Part shown: positions 18,181 to 27,541 of the stretch, in pieces
Layout of the letters: the number at the start of each line of letters is the position of its first letter
Position numbering within the stretch: position 1 is the first letter of the stretch
Origin: Alphaproteobacteria bacterium
GTDB lineage: Bacteria > Pseudomonadota > Alphaproteobacteria > Rhodobacterales > Rhodobacteraceae
Assembly: GCA_030425185.1 (NCBI GenBank)
Contig: JAUIAU010000019.1
Location: forward strand, 1-57,380
Length of the DNA stretch: 57,380 bases
Reading direction: 5' to 3'
Position numbers and translations under genes: made by a program
The notes under the pieces: generated by a model
Seen by the model: only the letters and a program-made list of their open reading frames with translations
The model's database searches: none
Told to the model about the DNA's origin: nothing

Positions 18181-19110
18181 TCAGAAACTCCGGGTCGGAC
18201 GGTCGAGAACGGTGCGACCGAAGAGCGAGGCCGCCAGGTCCACCAGCAGCCGCGCCGTGCGGCCCCGGTCGTCGAGGAACGGGTTCAGTTCCACGAGATC
18301 CAGCGCCGCCACCCGGCCCGCGTCGCAGAGCATCTCCATGATCAGGTGCGCCTCGCGGAACGTGGCCCCGCCCGGCACCGTGGTGCCGACCGCCGGCGCG
18401 ATGCCGGGATCTAGGAAATCGACGTCGAGCGAGACGTGGATCAGGCCGTCCTCGGCTTCGACCCGGTCCAGGAAGTCGCGCAGGCAGGCCACGACGCCCC
18501 GCTCGTCGAGCGCGCGCATGTCGTGGGTCGAGACCGGCAGCCGCGCCAGCGCGGCCCGTTCCGGCGGATCGACGGAACGCAACCCGATCATGCCCACCCG
18601 CCCGGGCGGCACCACGGCGGGCGGCGGCGGATAGAGCCCCGCGAACCCCTCCTGCCCGGTGAAATAGGCGACCGGACAGCCGTGCAGGTTGCCCGACACG
18701 GTCGTGGCGGGCGTGTTCAGGTCGGCATGGGCGTCGAGCCACAGCACGAACAGCGGCCGCCCCCGCGCCGCCACGGCACGCGCCACCCCCGGCACCGTGC
18801 CGCCCGACAGCGCATGATCGCCGCCGAGGAACACCGGAACCGTGTCCCGCGCAGCCGCCTCGGCCGCCTCCGCGATCGCCGCCGTCCACGCCACCACGCC
18901 GGGCAGGTCGTGCAGGTGAGGGGGCGCGCCCGCCACCTCGGCCCCAGCCCCCGGCACGACATTGCCGAGGTCGCGCACCCGGTGCCCCAGCCCGGCGAGG
19001 CTCTGCTCCAGCCCCGCGGTGCGCAGCGCGTCCGGCCCCATCAGGCAGCCGCGCACCCTCGTGCCCGCCTGCATGGGAATGCCAACGAGGGAAATGTCGC
19101 GCCGGTCCAT
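18181..19110 (-). CDS. rocF: Arginase
   Basis: Hydrolyses L-arginine to L-ornithine and urea with a binuclear Mn centre; 309 residues, normal for the family. All metal motifs are visible: GGDHALSGG (H99), DAHADLNTP and SLDVDFLDPGIAPAVGT. The start at 19110 follows GGAGA. It leads the arginase - ocd operon and is divergent from an Lrp/AsnC-type regulator, the usual arrangement for amino-acid catabolic genes controlled by their own activator. The name arcA is also used for this gene in some alphaproteobacteria. An agmatinase-like activity is less likely because the product gene downstream uses ornithine. Confidence 0.94.
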   Translation of the reverse strand: MDRRDISLVGIPMQAGTRVRGCLMGPDALRTAGLEQSLAGLGHRVRDLGNVVPGAGAEVAGAPPHLHDLPGVVAWTAAIAEAAEAAARDTVPVFLGGDHALSGGTVPGVARAVAARGRPLFVLWLDAHADLNTPATTVSGNLHGCPVAYFTGQEGFAGLYPPPPAVVPPGRVGMIGLRSVDPPERAALARLPVSTHDMRALDERGVVACLRDFLDRVEAEDGLIHVSLDVDFLDPGIAPAVGTTVPGGATFREAHLIMEMLCDAGRVAALDLVELNPFLDDRGRTARLLVDLAASLFGRTVLDRPTRSF

Positions 19111-19237
19111 CGGGGTCTCCTGTCGCCTGTTGGGGCGCAGTCTGCCGATCTGTCTGTCAGGCGGGATGCCGCGGATTGCACAAACTGCGTGCCCGATCCA
19201 TCTTTTCGCCAACCTGACCCGACAGATTGCCAATGCC
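19111..19237. promoter_or_regulatory. Divergent arginase / Lrp regulator promoter region
   Basis: A 127-nt divergent gap. It contains an imperfect palindrome around GCACAAACTGCGTGC and repeats of GATTGC (in GGATTGCACAA and CAGATTGCCAA), which are candidate half-sites for the Lrp-type regulator. The assignment rests on context. Confidence 0.35.
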
Positions 19238-19669
19238 ATGACCGACCTCGACGACACCGACCGCGCGCTGATCGCGCTCCTGACCCGCGACGCGCGCCAG
19301 CCCGTGACCTCGCTCGCGGCCAGCCTCGGCATCGCGCGGGCCACGGTGCAGGCCCGCCTCGACCGGCTGCGCGCGCGCGGCATCATCCGGCGCTTCACCG
19401 TCGAGCTGGCCGAGGGCCCCGGCACGCCCCCCGTCGCCGCCATCATGCTGATCGAGTTGAAGGGCGCGATGTCCCGGCAGGTGATCCGCGCGCTCGGCCG
19501 GATGCCCGAGGTGGTCTCGCTGCACTCCACCAACGGCGCCTGGGACCTCGTCGCCCGGATCGAGACCGACACTCTCCCCGCCTTCGACCGCGTCCTCCGC
19601 CAGGTCCGCGAGGTGCCGGGCGTCACCAACAGCCAGACCTGCCTGCTGCTGGACGAGGCAAGGGGGTGA
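19238..19669 (+). CDS. Lrp/AsnC-family transcriptional regulator
   Basis: A 143-residue feast/famine-type regulator. The N-terminal winged HTH (DDTDRALIALLTRDARQPVTSLAASLGIARATVQARLDRLRARGIIRRF) is followed by a ligand-binding RAM/ACT-like domain (VVSLHSTNGAWDLVARIE). Being divergent from arginase and ornithine cyclodeaminase, it most likely senses arginine or ornithine and activates that operon. The start is the ATG at 19238, whose product begins MTDLDDTD as family members do. The region before it lacks a clear Shine-Dalgarno sequence, so the message may be poorly led or leaderless. Confidence 0.92.
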   Translation: MTDLDDTDRALIALLTRDARQPVTSLAASLGIARATVQARLDRLRARGIIRRFTVELAEGPGTPPVAAIMLIELKGAMSRQVIRALGRMPEVVSLHSTNGAWDLVARIETDTLPAFDRVLRQVREVPGVTNSQTCLLLDEARG

Positions 19670-19892
19670 TCCTTGACCTTTGCCCGCCCAAGCCTCGGGG
19701 GGCGACGGAGTAAGAGCTGTCGGCGCGGCGGGTAGAGCTTGCTGCGTGGGAACGGTGTTGGCACACCGCTGCCCCACCATGTTCGACGGGCTGCGCCTCG
19801 GACCGCCTCAAGGACAGTGTCTTAAATTTTACAGTTATTTAATCCCGGCCGTCGCATGTGGCTCCGACACCGCGCCGCAATCACGATGCTGG
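19670..19892. other. Intergenic stretch before hicAB, lower GC
   Basis: No gene is supported. A perfect short stem CGGTGT-TGGC-ACACCG lies at 19753-19768 and may end the Lrp-type transcript. From about 19805 the composition turns AT-rich (AAATTTTACAGTTATTTAAT), unlike the flanking core genome, and probably carries the hic promoter. Confidence 0.4.
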
Positions 19893-19929
19893 ATTACACA
19901 CTTCTGTGACTTCCACATTTATGTGTAAT
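19893..19929 (+). promoter_or_regulatory. Candidate HicB operator
   Basis: ATTACACA (19893-19900) and TGTGTAAT (19922-19929) are perfect 8-bp inverted arms. Each arm also forms its own small palindrome with inner sequence: CACA-CTTC-TGTG on the left and CACAT-TT-ATGTG on the right. The element ends 11 nt before hicA, where an antitoxin that represses its own operon would bind. Confidence 0.6.
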
Positions 19930-19940
19930 GGACTACTTGA

Positions 19941-20129
19941 ATGAATAGTCAGGAACTGAAGCGCTGGCTGAAGAAGCAAGGCTGCACCTTCGAGAACCAT
20001 AAGGGTGGAAGCGGGCACCTCACTGTGTCGCTTGGGGACAAGCGCACTCAGTTGCCGATGCATGGTGCTCACAAGGAGCTTGGGACTGGGCTCGTAGAGA
20101 AAATCAAGAAAGACCTTGGTCTGAAATAA
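19941..20129 (+). CDS. hicA: HicA-type mRNA interferase toxin
   Basis: A 62-residue protein of the HicA family (MNSQELKRWLKKQGCTFENHKGGSGHLTV...). These small double-stranded-RNA-binding-fold toxins cut mRNA and block translation until neutralised by HicB. The catalytic His is H26 in GGSGHLTV. Typical size and gene order, toxin first, with the antitoxin 23 nt downstream. The pair sits in a patch of lower GC and different codon use than its neighbours, next to a tRNA gene, consistent with transfer. Confidence 0.93.
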   Translation: MNSQELKRWLKKQGCTFENHKGGSGHLTVSLGDKRTQLPMHGAHKELGTGLVEKIKKDLGLK

Positions 20130-20152
20130 GACCGGGCACCACGGAGTGAGAG

Positions 20153-20569
20153 ATGGACTATCGTGTAGAGTTGGTCCCGGATGACAACGGGACCTTTCTT
20201 GTGACCTGTCCGGCACTGCCGGAAGTGACAACTTTTGGCGAAACGGTTGAAGAAGCATTGGAGAACGCCGGAAACGCGATCGAGGAAGCTCTTGCCGCCA
20301 GAATGGAAGAGTTCAGGCCGGTTCCAGAGCCTGATGTCGTTGCAGCGGGGGGGTATGGTGCGAGAGTCCGCCTGCCAATCGCGTTCAAAGTTATCCTGCA
20401 CCATAGCCTTGTTAAGTCTGGATGGACGCGGGCAGACCTGACCCGGGCGCTCGGATGGCATCGCACACAAATTGATCGTCTGTTCAATCCTCGTCACGCA
20501 AGCAGGTTGGACCAGGTCGATGCTGCATTAGCGGCGCTCAACCAGCGTGTCGAGTTGCACACACGCTGA
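20153..20569 (+). CDS. hicB: HicB-type antitoxin
   Basis: A 138-residue antitoxin. The N-terminal half is the partly degraded RNase-H-like HicB fold (MDYRVELVPDDNGTFLVTCPALPEVTTFGETVEEALENA) that binds HicA. The C-terminal half (about 72-130, SLVKSGWTRADLTRALGWHRTQIDRLFNP) is a helix-turn-helix for binding the operator just upstream of hicA. The start follows a GAGAG site. It probably represses the hicAB promoter alone and with toxin. Confidence 0.93.
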   Translation: MDYRVELVPDDNGTFLVTCPALPEVTTFGETVEEALENAGNAIEEALAARMEEFRPVPEPDVVAAGGYGARVRLPIAFKVILHHSLVKSGWTRADLTRALGWHRTQIDRLFNPRHASRLDQVDAALAALNQRVELHTR

Positions 20570-20691
20570 CATCGCTCGCCCTGCTGCACCACCTGCTCGT
20601 AGGCCGCCAAGGCATCAGGCGGCTTTCCCCGGTATGCTAACAGGTCATCGCCGAGGCGACCGGCCAAGATCCATAAGTCCTGTGCGCTCAA
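20570..20691 (-). pseudogene. Possible truncated gene remnant
   Basis: On the strand opposite hicB, a frame starting at 20691 reads [19 protein letters not shown]... with a natural-looking amphipathic composition (PPDALAAYEQVVQQGERC) up to about 20570. It then loses character where it runs into the antisense of hicB. It could be the end of an older gene cut by insertion of the toxin-antitoxin module. I cannot name the family, and it may be chance. Confidence 0.2.
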
Positions 20692-20772
20692 AGGGAGATA
20701 CCGGTACGGGATCGAAGCAGGACGCGGGTCAATCCGCAGCTCAGCAGCTTTGTAAAAAAACCACTCAGCTGC

Positions 20773-20849
<77 letters not shown>

Positions 20850-20889
20850 ACAGGACGGGCTTAGCGGGCTGCGCGGGGAAAGGGAAGCC

Positions 20890-21366
20890 TCAGCGGCACG
20901 GCCAGGCGGCGGTCTCGCCCAGGGCGGGGTGGCGCAGTTCCGAGCCGGGGACGATCCCGATCCGCTCGGCCATGCCGCCATTGATCTCCAGCACATAGGC
21001 GATCTCGGCCCCGCCGTAGATCGGGGTCTCGTCCAGCGGGCGCGCGTTGGCATGCACCGTCTGCACCACCCCCGCCCCGTCGGCGAAGATCATGTCGAGC
21101 GGGATCAGCGTGTTGCGCATCCAGAACGACACCGGCTGCGGCATGTCATAGACGAAGAGCATCCCGGCATCGGGGGCCATCCGCTCGCGGAACATCAGGC
21201 CCTGCGCCCGCTCGCGGGCATCGTCGGCCACCTCGACCCGGAACTCGGCCTTGCCCCAGTCGCCGCGCAGCGCCACGCGGTCCTCGCGGCAGGCGGTCGG
21301 CGCGCTCTCGGCCCAGACCGGCGCGGCAATCAGCAGCGCCAGTGCGGCCCCGGTCCATGGCTTCAT
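20890..21366 (-). CDS. Exported DUF192 family protein
   Basis: A 158-residue protein with a signal peptide ([21 protein letters not shown], cleavage near residue 20), then a DUF192 domain: [41 protein letters not shown]...AYVLEINGG. The family is a small beta-rich exported fold of unknown function. The gene begins 5 nt after the stop of the cold-shock gene and is surely cotranscribed with it, an arrangement commonly seen in this bacterial group. Confidence 0.9.
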   Translation of the reverse strand: MKPWTGAALALLIAAPVWAESAPTACREDRVALRGDWGKAEFRVEVADDARERAQGLMFRERMAPDAGMLFVYDMPQPVSFWMRNTLIPLDMIFADGAGVVQTVHANARPLDETPIYGGAEIAYVLEINGGMAERIGIVPGSELRHPALGETAAWPCR

Positions 21367-21371
21367 GTCGA

Positions 21372-21887
21372 TCAGTCCTCGACGGCGGCGTCCCAGCTCT
21401 TGACGACCACGGCCATCTCGCCCCGGTCGCTTTCGCCGATCAGGATGGACACACCCTCGCCCGGCTGCAAGTCGGCAAAGCCCCAGCGGCGCAGCACATC
21501 CATGTGAACGAAGATGTCGCCCGCCCGCCCGTGCACGTTGACGAAGCCAAATCCCTTCACCTTGTCGAACCATTTCACCCGCGCGGGCAGCAGCGGCCCG
21601 TCGGGAATCGGCAGGTCGTCCTGCGGCTGCGCCTCGGGGTCCTCGACCGGCTGCGGCCGCACGTCGACCACCTCGACCGCCTGCACGCCGCGCGGGGTCT
21701 CCTGCACGCGCACCGTGATCGGCGTGCCTTCGGCGACCGAGCTCTGTCCGTAGTTCCTCAGCACGTTGGCGTGCAGCAGGATATCCGGTCCGCCGTCGCA
21801 GGCGACGATGAAGCCGAAGCCCCGCCGCACGTCGAACCACTTCACGCGTCCTTCAACGGAAGGAAACATGGCAACCGGCTTCTGCAT
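21372..21887 (-). CDS. Double cold-shock domain protein
   Basis: A 171-residue protein with two cold-shock domains joined by an acidic Pro-rich linker. The first is at about 8-72 ([31 protein letters not shown]) and the second at about 103-168 ([31 protein letters not shown]). Both keep the RNP1/RNP2 aromatic residues (KGFGF, DIFVH), though RNP1 in the first is RRGFGF. Such proteins bind single-stranded nucleic acid and act as RNA chaperones. I chose the ATG at 21887; in-frame starts further upstream extend over a likely promoter region with TATATA at 21950-21955. Confidence 0.92.
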   Translation of the reverse strand: MQKPVAMFPSVEGRVKWFDVRRGFGFIVACDGGPDILLHANVLRNYGQSSVAEGTPITVRVQETPRGVQAVEVVDVRPQPVEDPEAQPQDDLPIPDGPLLPARVKWFDKVKGFGFVNVHGRAGDIFVHMDVLRRWGFADLQPGEGVSILIGESDRGEMAVVVKSWDAAVED

Positions 21888-22297
21888 GGTGACTGGCACC
21901 CCCGTAGGTTTGTCCGCGGACCTGAACCGCCCGCGTCCATGACCTAGGGTATATAACGGGTCCGTGCTTGGCAAATTGCAAAAAACGACCTTTCCTGCTC
22001 GGTTCCGCCTCGTCCCGGGAGCCCCTTCCCGGGGGTCCTGGCGGGTCGCGCCCGCACCTGACCTTTGTGATGTACCGTGCCGAAAAACTGGAGTATGCGC
22101 AACACCTTACCATTCACGAAGCGTGAACGTTACGTCGCTTCAGGCGCTGCCGTTGCCGTTTCGCGGATGAATCAGGGGCTTGGCGAGAAAATGCCACCGC
22201 CCCTCGGGCGCGTTGGAAACAATCCCGCCGCCCGGCCGCCGCCGTGTCGCGGATGGCCGGTCCCGGGACGCCTGCCCCGGCCAACGGGTCGGTAGGA
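21888..22297. promoter_or_regulatory. Intergenic region between pdxH and the cold-shock gene
   Basis: No convincing gene in 410 nt. On the pdxH side TGGCCGG (22254-22260)/CCGGCCA (22277-22283) forms a stem 14 nt after the pdxH stop, a likely terminator. TTCACG-AAG-CGTGAA at 22113-22127 is a perfect palindrome, a candidate operator. CCCGGG repeats at about 22014-22033 form another stem. TATATA at 21950-21955 on the minus strand may be the -10 of the cold-shock operon. A cold-shock gene may also have a long structured leader here. Confidence 0.4.
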
Positions 22298-22903
22298 TCA
22301 GGGATTGAGGCGCGTGATGTCCCAGGGCGCGTCCGGCGTCGCCCGCCGCCAGCGGAACCGGTCGTGCAGGCGAAACGCCCCGTCGGCCCAGAACTCGATC
22401 TCCAGCGGGCGGATGCGGAACCCGCCCCAGAACGGCGGCCGCTTCGGGTGCAGCCCGTGAAGCGCGCCCTGCCGCGCGGCCTCGGCCACCAGCGCGGCGC
22501 GGCCCGCCAGCGGCTGCGACTGGCGCGAGGCCCAGGCCCCGATCCGGCTCTGCAGCGCGCGGCTGTCGTAATAGGCATCCGCCTGCGGCCCGTCCTCGCG
22601 GGTGACGAGGCCCCGCACCCGCACCTGCCGCCGCAGCGACTTCCAGTGCAGCACGAAGGCGGCCTTGCCGGAGGCGGTGATCTCCTGTCCCTTGGCGCTC
22701 TCGTAGTTGGTGTAGAACACGAAAGCGTCGGCCTCGATCTCCTTCAGCAGCACCATGCGCACGTTCGGCAGGCCGTCGGTGTCGACGGTGGCCAGCGCAA
22801 TCGCGTTGGGGTCGTTGATCTCGGTCTTTTCCGCCTCGTCCAGCCAGCTCTGCGCCAGCCGGAACGGGTCGTCTCCGGCGAATATGCCGCTGCGGTCACT
22901 CAT
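22298..22903 (-). CDS. pdxH: Pyridoxamine 5'-phosphate oxidase
   Basis: FMN enzyme that oxidises pyridoxine or pyridoxamine 5'-phosphate to pyridoxal phosphate; 201 residues, normal length. Landmarks are [40 protein letters not shown] for FMN contact, [16 protein letters not shown], the ASRQSQPL motif, and the C-terminal [15 protein letters not shown]...[10 protein letters not shown] signature. The start at 22903 lies behind AGGATC. It is divergent from fabI with an 89-nt shared promoter region. Confidence 0.97.
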   Translation of the reverse strand: MSDRSGIFAGDDPFRLAQSWLDEAEKTEINDPNAIALATVDTDGLPNVRMVLLKEIEADAFVFYTNYESAKGQEITASGKAAFVLHWKSLRRQVRVRGLVTREDGPQADAYYDSRALQSRIGAWASRQSQPLAGRAALVAEAARQGALHGLHPKRPPFWGGFRIRPLEIEFWADGAFRLHDRFRWRRATPDAPWDITRLNP

Positions 22904-22992
22904 GATCCTGCCCCCGGTCGTCCTCGCCTTGATGCCCCCCCGCCAATCGCCTAAAGGGAGCCAGCACCGGAGAACATGGCGAGGATGGGCAG

Positions 22993-23811
22993 ATGTCAAC
23001 GGGTCTGATGCACGGAAAACGCGGCCTGATCATGGGCCTTGCCAATGACAAGTCGATCGCCTGGGGCATCGCCAAGGCGCTCTACGACCAGGGTGCCGAA
23101 CTGGCCCTGACCTATCAGGGCGACGCCTTCCGCAAGCGCGCGCTGCCGCTGGCCGAGAAGCTGGGCGTGACCCATGTCATGGATTGCGACGTCTCCGACG
23201 AGGCGTCGATGGACGCCTGCTTCGCGGAACTGGGCGCGGCCTGGGGCAGCATGGACTTCATCGTCCACGCCATCGGCTTCTCCGACAAGGAGCAGCTGCG
23301 CGGCCGCTACGTCGACACCACGCGCGACAACTTCACCATGACGATGGACATCTCGGTCTACTCGTTCACCGCCGTCATGCAGCGGGCCGAGAAGCTGATG
23401 ACCTCGGGCGGGTCGGCGCTGACGCTGACCTATTACGGCGCCGAGAAGGTGATGCCGCATTACAACGTCATGGGCGTCGCGAAGGCCGCGCTCGAAGCCT
23501 CGGTCCACTACCTGGCCGAGGACCTTGGCAAGGACAACATCCGCGTCAACGCGATCTCGGCCGGGCCGATCAAGACGCTGGCGGCTTCGGGCATCGGCGA
23601 CTTTCGCTACATCATGAAGTGGAACGAGCTGAACTCGCCGCTGCGCCGGAACGTCACGATCGAGGATGTCGGCAAGTCCGCCCTCTACCTGCTGTCGGAT
23701 CTCGGCTCCGGGACCACCGGCGAAGTGCTGCACGTCGATGCCGGGTACCATGTCGTCGGCATGAAGGCCGTCGATGCCCCGGATATCGACGCCGTGACCG
23801 GGAAGAAGTAA
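22993..23811 (+). CDS. fabI: Enoyl-[acyl-carrier-protein] reductase (NADH)
   Basis: Catalyses the last reduction in each round of type II fatty-acid elongation. It is a 272-residue short-chain dehydrogenase of the FabI class. N-terminal [20 protein letters not shown] is the FabI form of the dinucleotide motif. The catalytic pair is Y157-x6-K164 in YNVMGVAK, with [16 protein letters not shown] as the flexible substrate loop. This is the target class of triclosan. It is followed 36 nt later by gpt, probably in one transcript. Confidence 0.97.
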   Translation: MSTGLMHGKRGLIMGLANDKSIAWGIAKALYDQGAELALTYQGDAFRKRALPLAEKLGVTHVMDCDVSDEASMDACFAELGAAWGSMDFIVHAIGFSDKEQLRGRYVDTTRDNFTMTMDISVYSFTAVMQRAEKLMTSGGSALTLTYYGAEKVMPHYNVMGVAKAALEASVHYLAEDLGKDNIRVNAISAGPIKTLAASGIGDFRYIMKWNELNSPLRRNVTIEDVGKSALYLLSDLGSGTTGEVLHVDAGYHVVGMKAVDAPDIDAVTGKK

Positions 23812-23847
23812 GCCGGACCCAAACCGCCCGTTCGAGGAGACCGCCCG

Positions 23848-24354
23848 ATGGCCGACCGCCTGCCCCACGAGAAAGGCTTCCACGTCAGCTGGGACCAGAT
23901 CCACCGCGACAGCCGTGCGCTGGCGTGGCGGCTCGACAAGCACGGTCCGGGCGAGGCCGGCGCCTGGCGCGCCGTGGTGGCGATCACGCGGGGCGGCATG
24001 GCGCCCGCGATGATCATCGCCCGCGAACTGGGCATCCGGATGGTCGACACGATCAGCGTCAAGTCCTACGACCACCAGAGCCAGGCCGAACCCGTCGTGC
24101 TGAACAAGCCCGACGACGCGCTGATGGGCGACGGCGAAGGCATCCTCGTCATCGACGACCTCGTGGACACCGGCAAGACGCTGGAAGTGGTGCGCACGCT
24201 CTACCCGAAGGCGCATTTCGCGACCGTCTATGCCAAGCCGAAGGGCGAGCCGCTGGTCGATACCTTCATCACCGGCGTCAGCCAGGACACGTGGATCTTC
24301 TTCCCGTGGGACATGGCCCTGCAGTACGTCGAGCCCTATCGCGGCCGCGACTGA
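23848..24354 (+). CDS. gpt: Xanthine(-guanine) phosphoribosyltransferase
   Basis: Purine salvage enzyme that transfers phosphoribose from PRPP to xanthine or guanine. It has 168 residues. The PRPP-binding motif is [13 protein letters not shown] (about residues 97-109), with [16 protein letters not shown] before it and the C-terminal [14 protein letters not shown] typical of Gpt. It starts at 23848 behind GAGGAGA and lies between fabI and an aminotransferase gene on the same strand. Confidence 0.95.
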   Translation: MADRLPHEKGFHVSWDQIHRDSRALAWRLDKHGPGEAGAWRAVVAITRGGMAPAMIIARELGIRMVDTISVKSYDHQSQAEPVVLNKPDDALMGDGEGILVIDDLVDTGKTLEVVRTLYPKAHFATVYAKPKGEPLVDTFITGVSQDTWIFFPWDMALQYVEPYRGRD

Positions 24355-24424
24355 GCCTCACCGACGCCCGGCCCTGTCCCGGCGGTCTCCGGGCGTGGCC
24401 CGCCTCTGACCGACCGGGATATTG

Positions 24425-25618
24425 ATGCGCACCAACCCTGCCTTCCTCGCCACCTTCCCGCCGCCCGTGATGGAGGCCCGCCGCTGGCTGGCCGAAACCC
24501 CGCCGCCCGCGGGCCTGCCGCTGATCAACGTCAGCCAGGCGGCCCCGGTCGACCCGCCGCCGCCGCCGCTGCTGCAGGCGCTGGCCGACGCGGTCCTGCA
24601 CGACCCCGGCGCACATCTCTATGGCCCGGTCCTCGGCCTGCCCGAGCTGCGCGCGCAGATCGCCGCCGACTGGACCGCCAGCTACGGCGGCGCGGTGGCG
24701 CCCGCGCAGGTCGCGATCACCTCCGGCTGCAACCAGGCCTATACCAGCGTGCTCTCGACGCTCGCGGGCGCGGGCGACGCGGTGATGCTGCCGACGCCGT
24801 GGTACTTCAACCACCGCATGTGGCACGACATGATGGGGATCGACACGATCCCCCTGCCCACCGGCGACAGCCTGCTGCCCGACCCCGAACAGGCGGCCGC
24901 GCTCCTGACCGACCGCACCCGCGCCATCGTCCTCGTCAGCCCGAACAACCCCGGCGGCGTCGAGTACCCGCCCGCCCTGCTCGCGGCCTTCCGCGACCTG
25001 GCCCGGGCCCGCGGCCTCGCGCTGATCCTCGACGAGACCTACCGCGACTTCCACAGCCAGGACGGCGCGCCGCATGACCTGTTCACCGACCCGGACTGGT
25101 CCGACACGCTGATCCAGCTCTATTCCTTCTCCAAGGCCTACCGCCTGACCGGCCACCGCGTCGGCGCGATCGTCGCCGCCGCCGACCGGCTGGCCGAGGT
25201 CGAGAAGTTCCTCGACACCGTCGCCATCTGCCCGCCGCAGGTCGGCCAGCGCGGCGCGCTCTGGGGCATGCGCCACCTCGGCGACTGGCTCGCGGGCGAA
25301 CGGCAGGAGATCCTCGCCCGCCGCGCCGCGATGGAGGCCGCGTTCCAGCGCCTGCCCGGCTGGAGGCTGCTGGGTTGCGGCGCCTACTTCGCCTATGCCG
25401 AGCAGCCCTTCGCGGACGAGGCCTCGGATGCGCTGGCGCAGCGCCTCGTGCGCGACCATGGCATCCTCCTGCTGCCCGGCACGATGTTCGCCCCGACGCG
25501 GGCCGAAGGCGGCGACGGCTTCGCCGAGCGCACCCTGCGCATCGCCTTCGCCAACGTGGACGCCGGGGGCATCGGACAGCTTGCGGACCGCCTCGCCGCC
25601 GTGGCGGCGCGCGCCTGA
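24425..25618 (+). CDS. PLP-dependent class I/II aminotransferase
   Basis: A 397-residue fold-type I aminotransferase. The cofactor Lys lies in YSFSKAYRLTGHRVGA, and SPNNPGG and LDETYRDF are the usual cofactor and substrate contacts. The arrangement is that of the aspartate/aromatic aminotransferase superfamily, but the substrate is not readable; it is not the standard AspB form. The start is taken as the ATG at 24425; a TTG directly before it is in frame. It stands 70 nt after gpt and ends 70 nt before the PpiD-like gene. Confidence 0.9.
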   Translation: MRTNPAFLATFPPPVMEARRWLAETPPPAGLPLINVSQAAPVDPPPPPLLQALADAVLHDPGAHLYGPVLGLPELRAQIAADWTASYGGAVAPAQVAITSGCNQAYTSVLSTLAGAGDAVMLPTPWYFNHRMWHDMMGIDTIPLPTGDSLLPDPEQAAALLTDRTRAIVLVSPNNPGGVEYPPALLAAFRDLARARGLALILDETYRDFHSQDGAPHDLFTDPDWSDTLIQLYSFSKAYRLTGHRVGAIVAAADRLAEVEKFLDTVAICPPQVGQRGALWGMRHLGDWLAGERQEILARRAAMEAAFQRLPGWRLLGCGAYFAYAEQPFADEASDALAQRLVRDHGILLLPGTMFAPTRAEGGDGFAERTLRIAFANVDAGGIGQLADRLAAVAARA

Positions 25619-25688
25619 GCGCCCTGCCCTTGTTCCCGCCCGGCTGCGGACGTATTGAAGCCGGAGCCGCTACCGACCGGAGGACCCG

Positions 25689-27530
25689 ATGAAGGGCAAA
25701 ACCGCGAATGTCTTCGTCTACATCCTGCTCGGGATGCTGATCCTCGGCCTTGCCGGGTTCGGCATCGGCAACTTCGGCGGCGGCATCACCTCGATGGGCC
25801 GAGTCGGCGAGACCGAGATCGACGTGAACGACTATGCCCGCGCCCTGCAGCAGCGCCTGCGCAGCGCTTCGCAGCAGGCCGGACGCACCGTGTCGGTGGC
25901 CGAGGCACGCGAGACCGGCCTCGACCGGCAGGTGCTGGTGCAGGTCGTGGCGAGCGCCGCCCTCGACGAGGAGGCCCGCAAGCGCGGCATCTCGGTCGGC
26001 GACGCCCGCGTGGCGCAGGCGATCCGCGACATGCCTGCCTTCCAGGGCCTCTCGGGCGGCTTTGACCGCCAGGCCTACGAATTCACGCTGGAGCAGAACG
26101 GCCTCAACCCCGAGGGCTTCGAACGCGACGTGCGCGAAGGCGCCGCGCGTGACCTGCTGCAGGGGGCCGTGATCGGCGGCGTGGCCGCCCCCGCGACCTT
26201 TGCCGACACGCTGATCGGCTTCCTCGCCGAGCGCCGCAGCTTCGTCTGGACCCCGATCACCGCCTCGGCGCTGGCCGCAGCCCCCGCCGATCCCGGCACC
26301 GAGACCCTGCGCGCCTTCTACGACGCGAACCCGGACCAGTTCGAGGCCCCCGAGACCCGCGCGATCACCTACGTGCTGCTCTCGCCCGAAATGATGCGCG
26401 CCGAGATCACCCTGCCCGAAGAGACCCTGCGCCGCGCCTACGAGGACCGCATCGACGAGTATGTCCAGCCCGAGCGCCGGATCGTCTACCGCCTCGTGAT
26501 GCCGACGCAGGAGGCCGCCGATCAGGCGATGGCCGACCTTGCCAGCGGCGCGACCACCTTCGACGACCTGCTGGCCGCGCGCGGCCTCGACCTCGAGGAC
26601 ATCGGCCTCGGCGAAGTGGCCCGCGATGACCTGCCCGCCGCGGCGGCGGACGCGGTCTTCGGGCTGGAGGACACCGGCGATGTCGGCCCGATCGAAACCG
26701 ACCTCGGCCCGGCGATCTACCGCGTCGCCGCGATCCTGAACCCGCGCGAAGTGCCCTTCGAGGACGTGCGCGACGACCTGTTCGAGGAGCTTGCCCTCGA
26801 CGAGGCCCGCCGCGCGGTCGCGGACGAGATCGAACCGCTGAACGACCTCGTGGCGAGCGGCGCGACGCTGGAAGAGATCGCCGCCGAGACCCCCGCCGTG
26901 CTGGACACCGCCGAGATCACCCCGGACCTGGCCGAGGGCATCGCTGCCTATCCGGCCTTCCGCGAAGCCGTGCAGGCGCAGGACGTGGGCGATTTCCCCG
27001 AACTGATCGAACTGGATGACGGCGGCGTGGCCGCGCTGCGCGTGGACGAGATCCGCCCGCCGCAGGTGCACCCCTTCGAGGAGATCGAGGCCGACGTGCG
27101 CGACGCCTGGATCGCGGATGCCACCCAGAAGGCCGTGCAGGCGCAGGCCGAGACGGTCAAGGCGCTGCTCGACGGCGGCACCCGCCCGGCCTCGCTGGGG
27201 CTGTCGCTGCAATCCGAGGAACTGACCCGCGATGCCTTCATCGCCGGGGTGCCGCAGTTCTTCCTGCCCTCGGTCTTCGAGATGCAGGCGGATGGCGTCT
27301 GGCAGATCATCGAGGGGCCGGAGGCCTCGTATCTCGTGCGGCTCGACGCGATCCTGCCGCCCGACGAGACCGATCCCGACGTGGACTTCCTGACCGGGCT
27401 GCTGCAGCGCGAGGCGGACCAGGGCTTCGCGCAGGACATCTTCGACGCCTACGCCACCGCCGTGCAGGCCGAGGCCGGGCTGCAACTCGACCAGGCGGCG
27501 GTCAACGCCGTGCTGTCCCAGCTACAGTAA
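25689..27530 (+). CDS. PpiD-like periplasmic peptidyl-prolyl isomerase/chaperone
   Basis: A 613-residue protein with one N-terminal membrane anchor (about residues 10-30, VFVYILLGMLILGLAGFGIG) and a large periplasmic part. The region to about 180 is the SurA-type chaperone domain (TSMGRVGETEIDVNDYARALQQRLR). The middle holds a parvulin-like domain (about 235-350, RRIVYRLVMPTQEAADQAMADL...GEVARDDLPAAAADAVFGL), which looks divergent, so isomerase activity is uncertain. The family helps newly exported proteins fold. The start at 25689 follows GGAGGA. It ends 11 nt before trpE and probably shares its message. Confidence 0.88.
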   Translation: MKGKTANVFVYILLGMLILGLAGFGIGNFGGGITSMGRVGETEIDVNDYARALQQRLRSASQQAGRTVSVAEARETGLDRQVLVQVVASAALDEEARKRGISVGDARVAQAIRDMPAFQGLSGGFDRQAYEFTLEQNGLNPEGFERDVREGAARDLLQGAVIGGVAAPATFADTLIGFLAERRSFVWTPITASALAAAPADPGTETLRAFYDANPDQFEAPETRAITYVLLSPEMMRAEITLPEETLRRAYEDRIDEYVQPERRIVYRLVMPTQEAADQAMADLASGATTFDDLLAARGLDLEDIGLGEVARDDLPAAAADAVFGLEDTGDVGPIETDLGPAIYRVAAILNPREVPFEDVRDDLFEELALDEARRAVADEIEPLNDLVASGATLEEIAAETPAVLDTAEITPDLAEGIAAYPAFREAVQAQDVGDFPELIELDDGGVAALRVDEIRPPQVHPFEEIEADVRDAWIADATQKAVQAQAETVKALLDGGTRPASLGLSLQSEELTRDAFIAGVPQFFLPSVFEMQADGVWQIIEGPEASYLVRLDAILPPDETDPDVDFLTGLLQREADQGFAQDIFDAYATAVQAEAGLQLDQAAVNAVLSQLQ

Positions 27531-27541
27531 GGCCCGGTCGC

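Noticed and set aside
22077-22295. A 72-codon frame (MPKNWSMRNTLPF...) in the pdxH/cold-shock gap
   Set aside because: No ribosome site, no family, and the second half turns into Pro/Arg-rich low-complexity sequence.
25083-27485. An 800-codon minus-strand frame opposite the aminotransferase and PpiD-like gene
   Set aside because: Shadow frame; no start site, no domain, and it covers two real genes.
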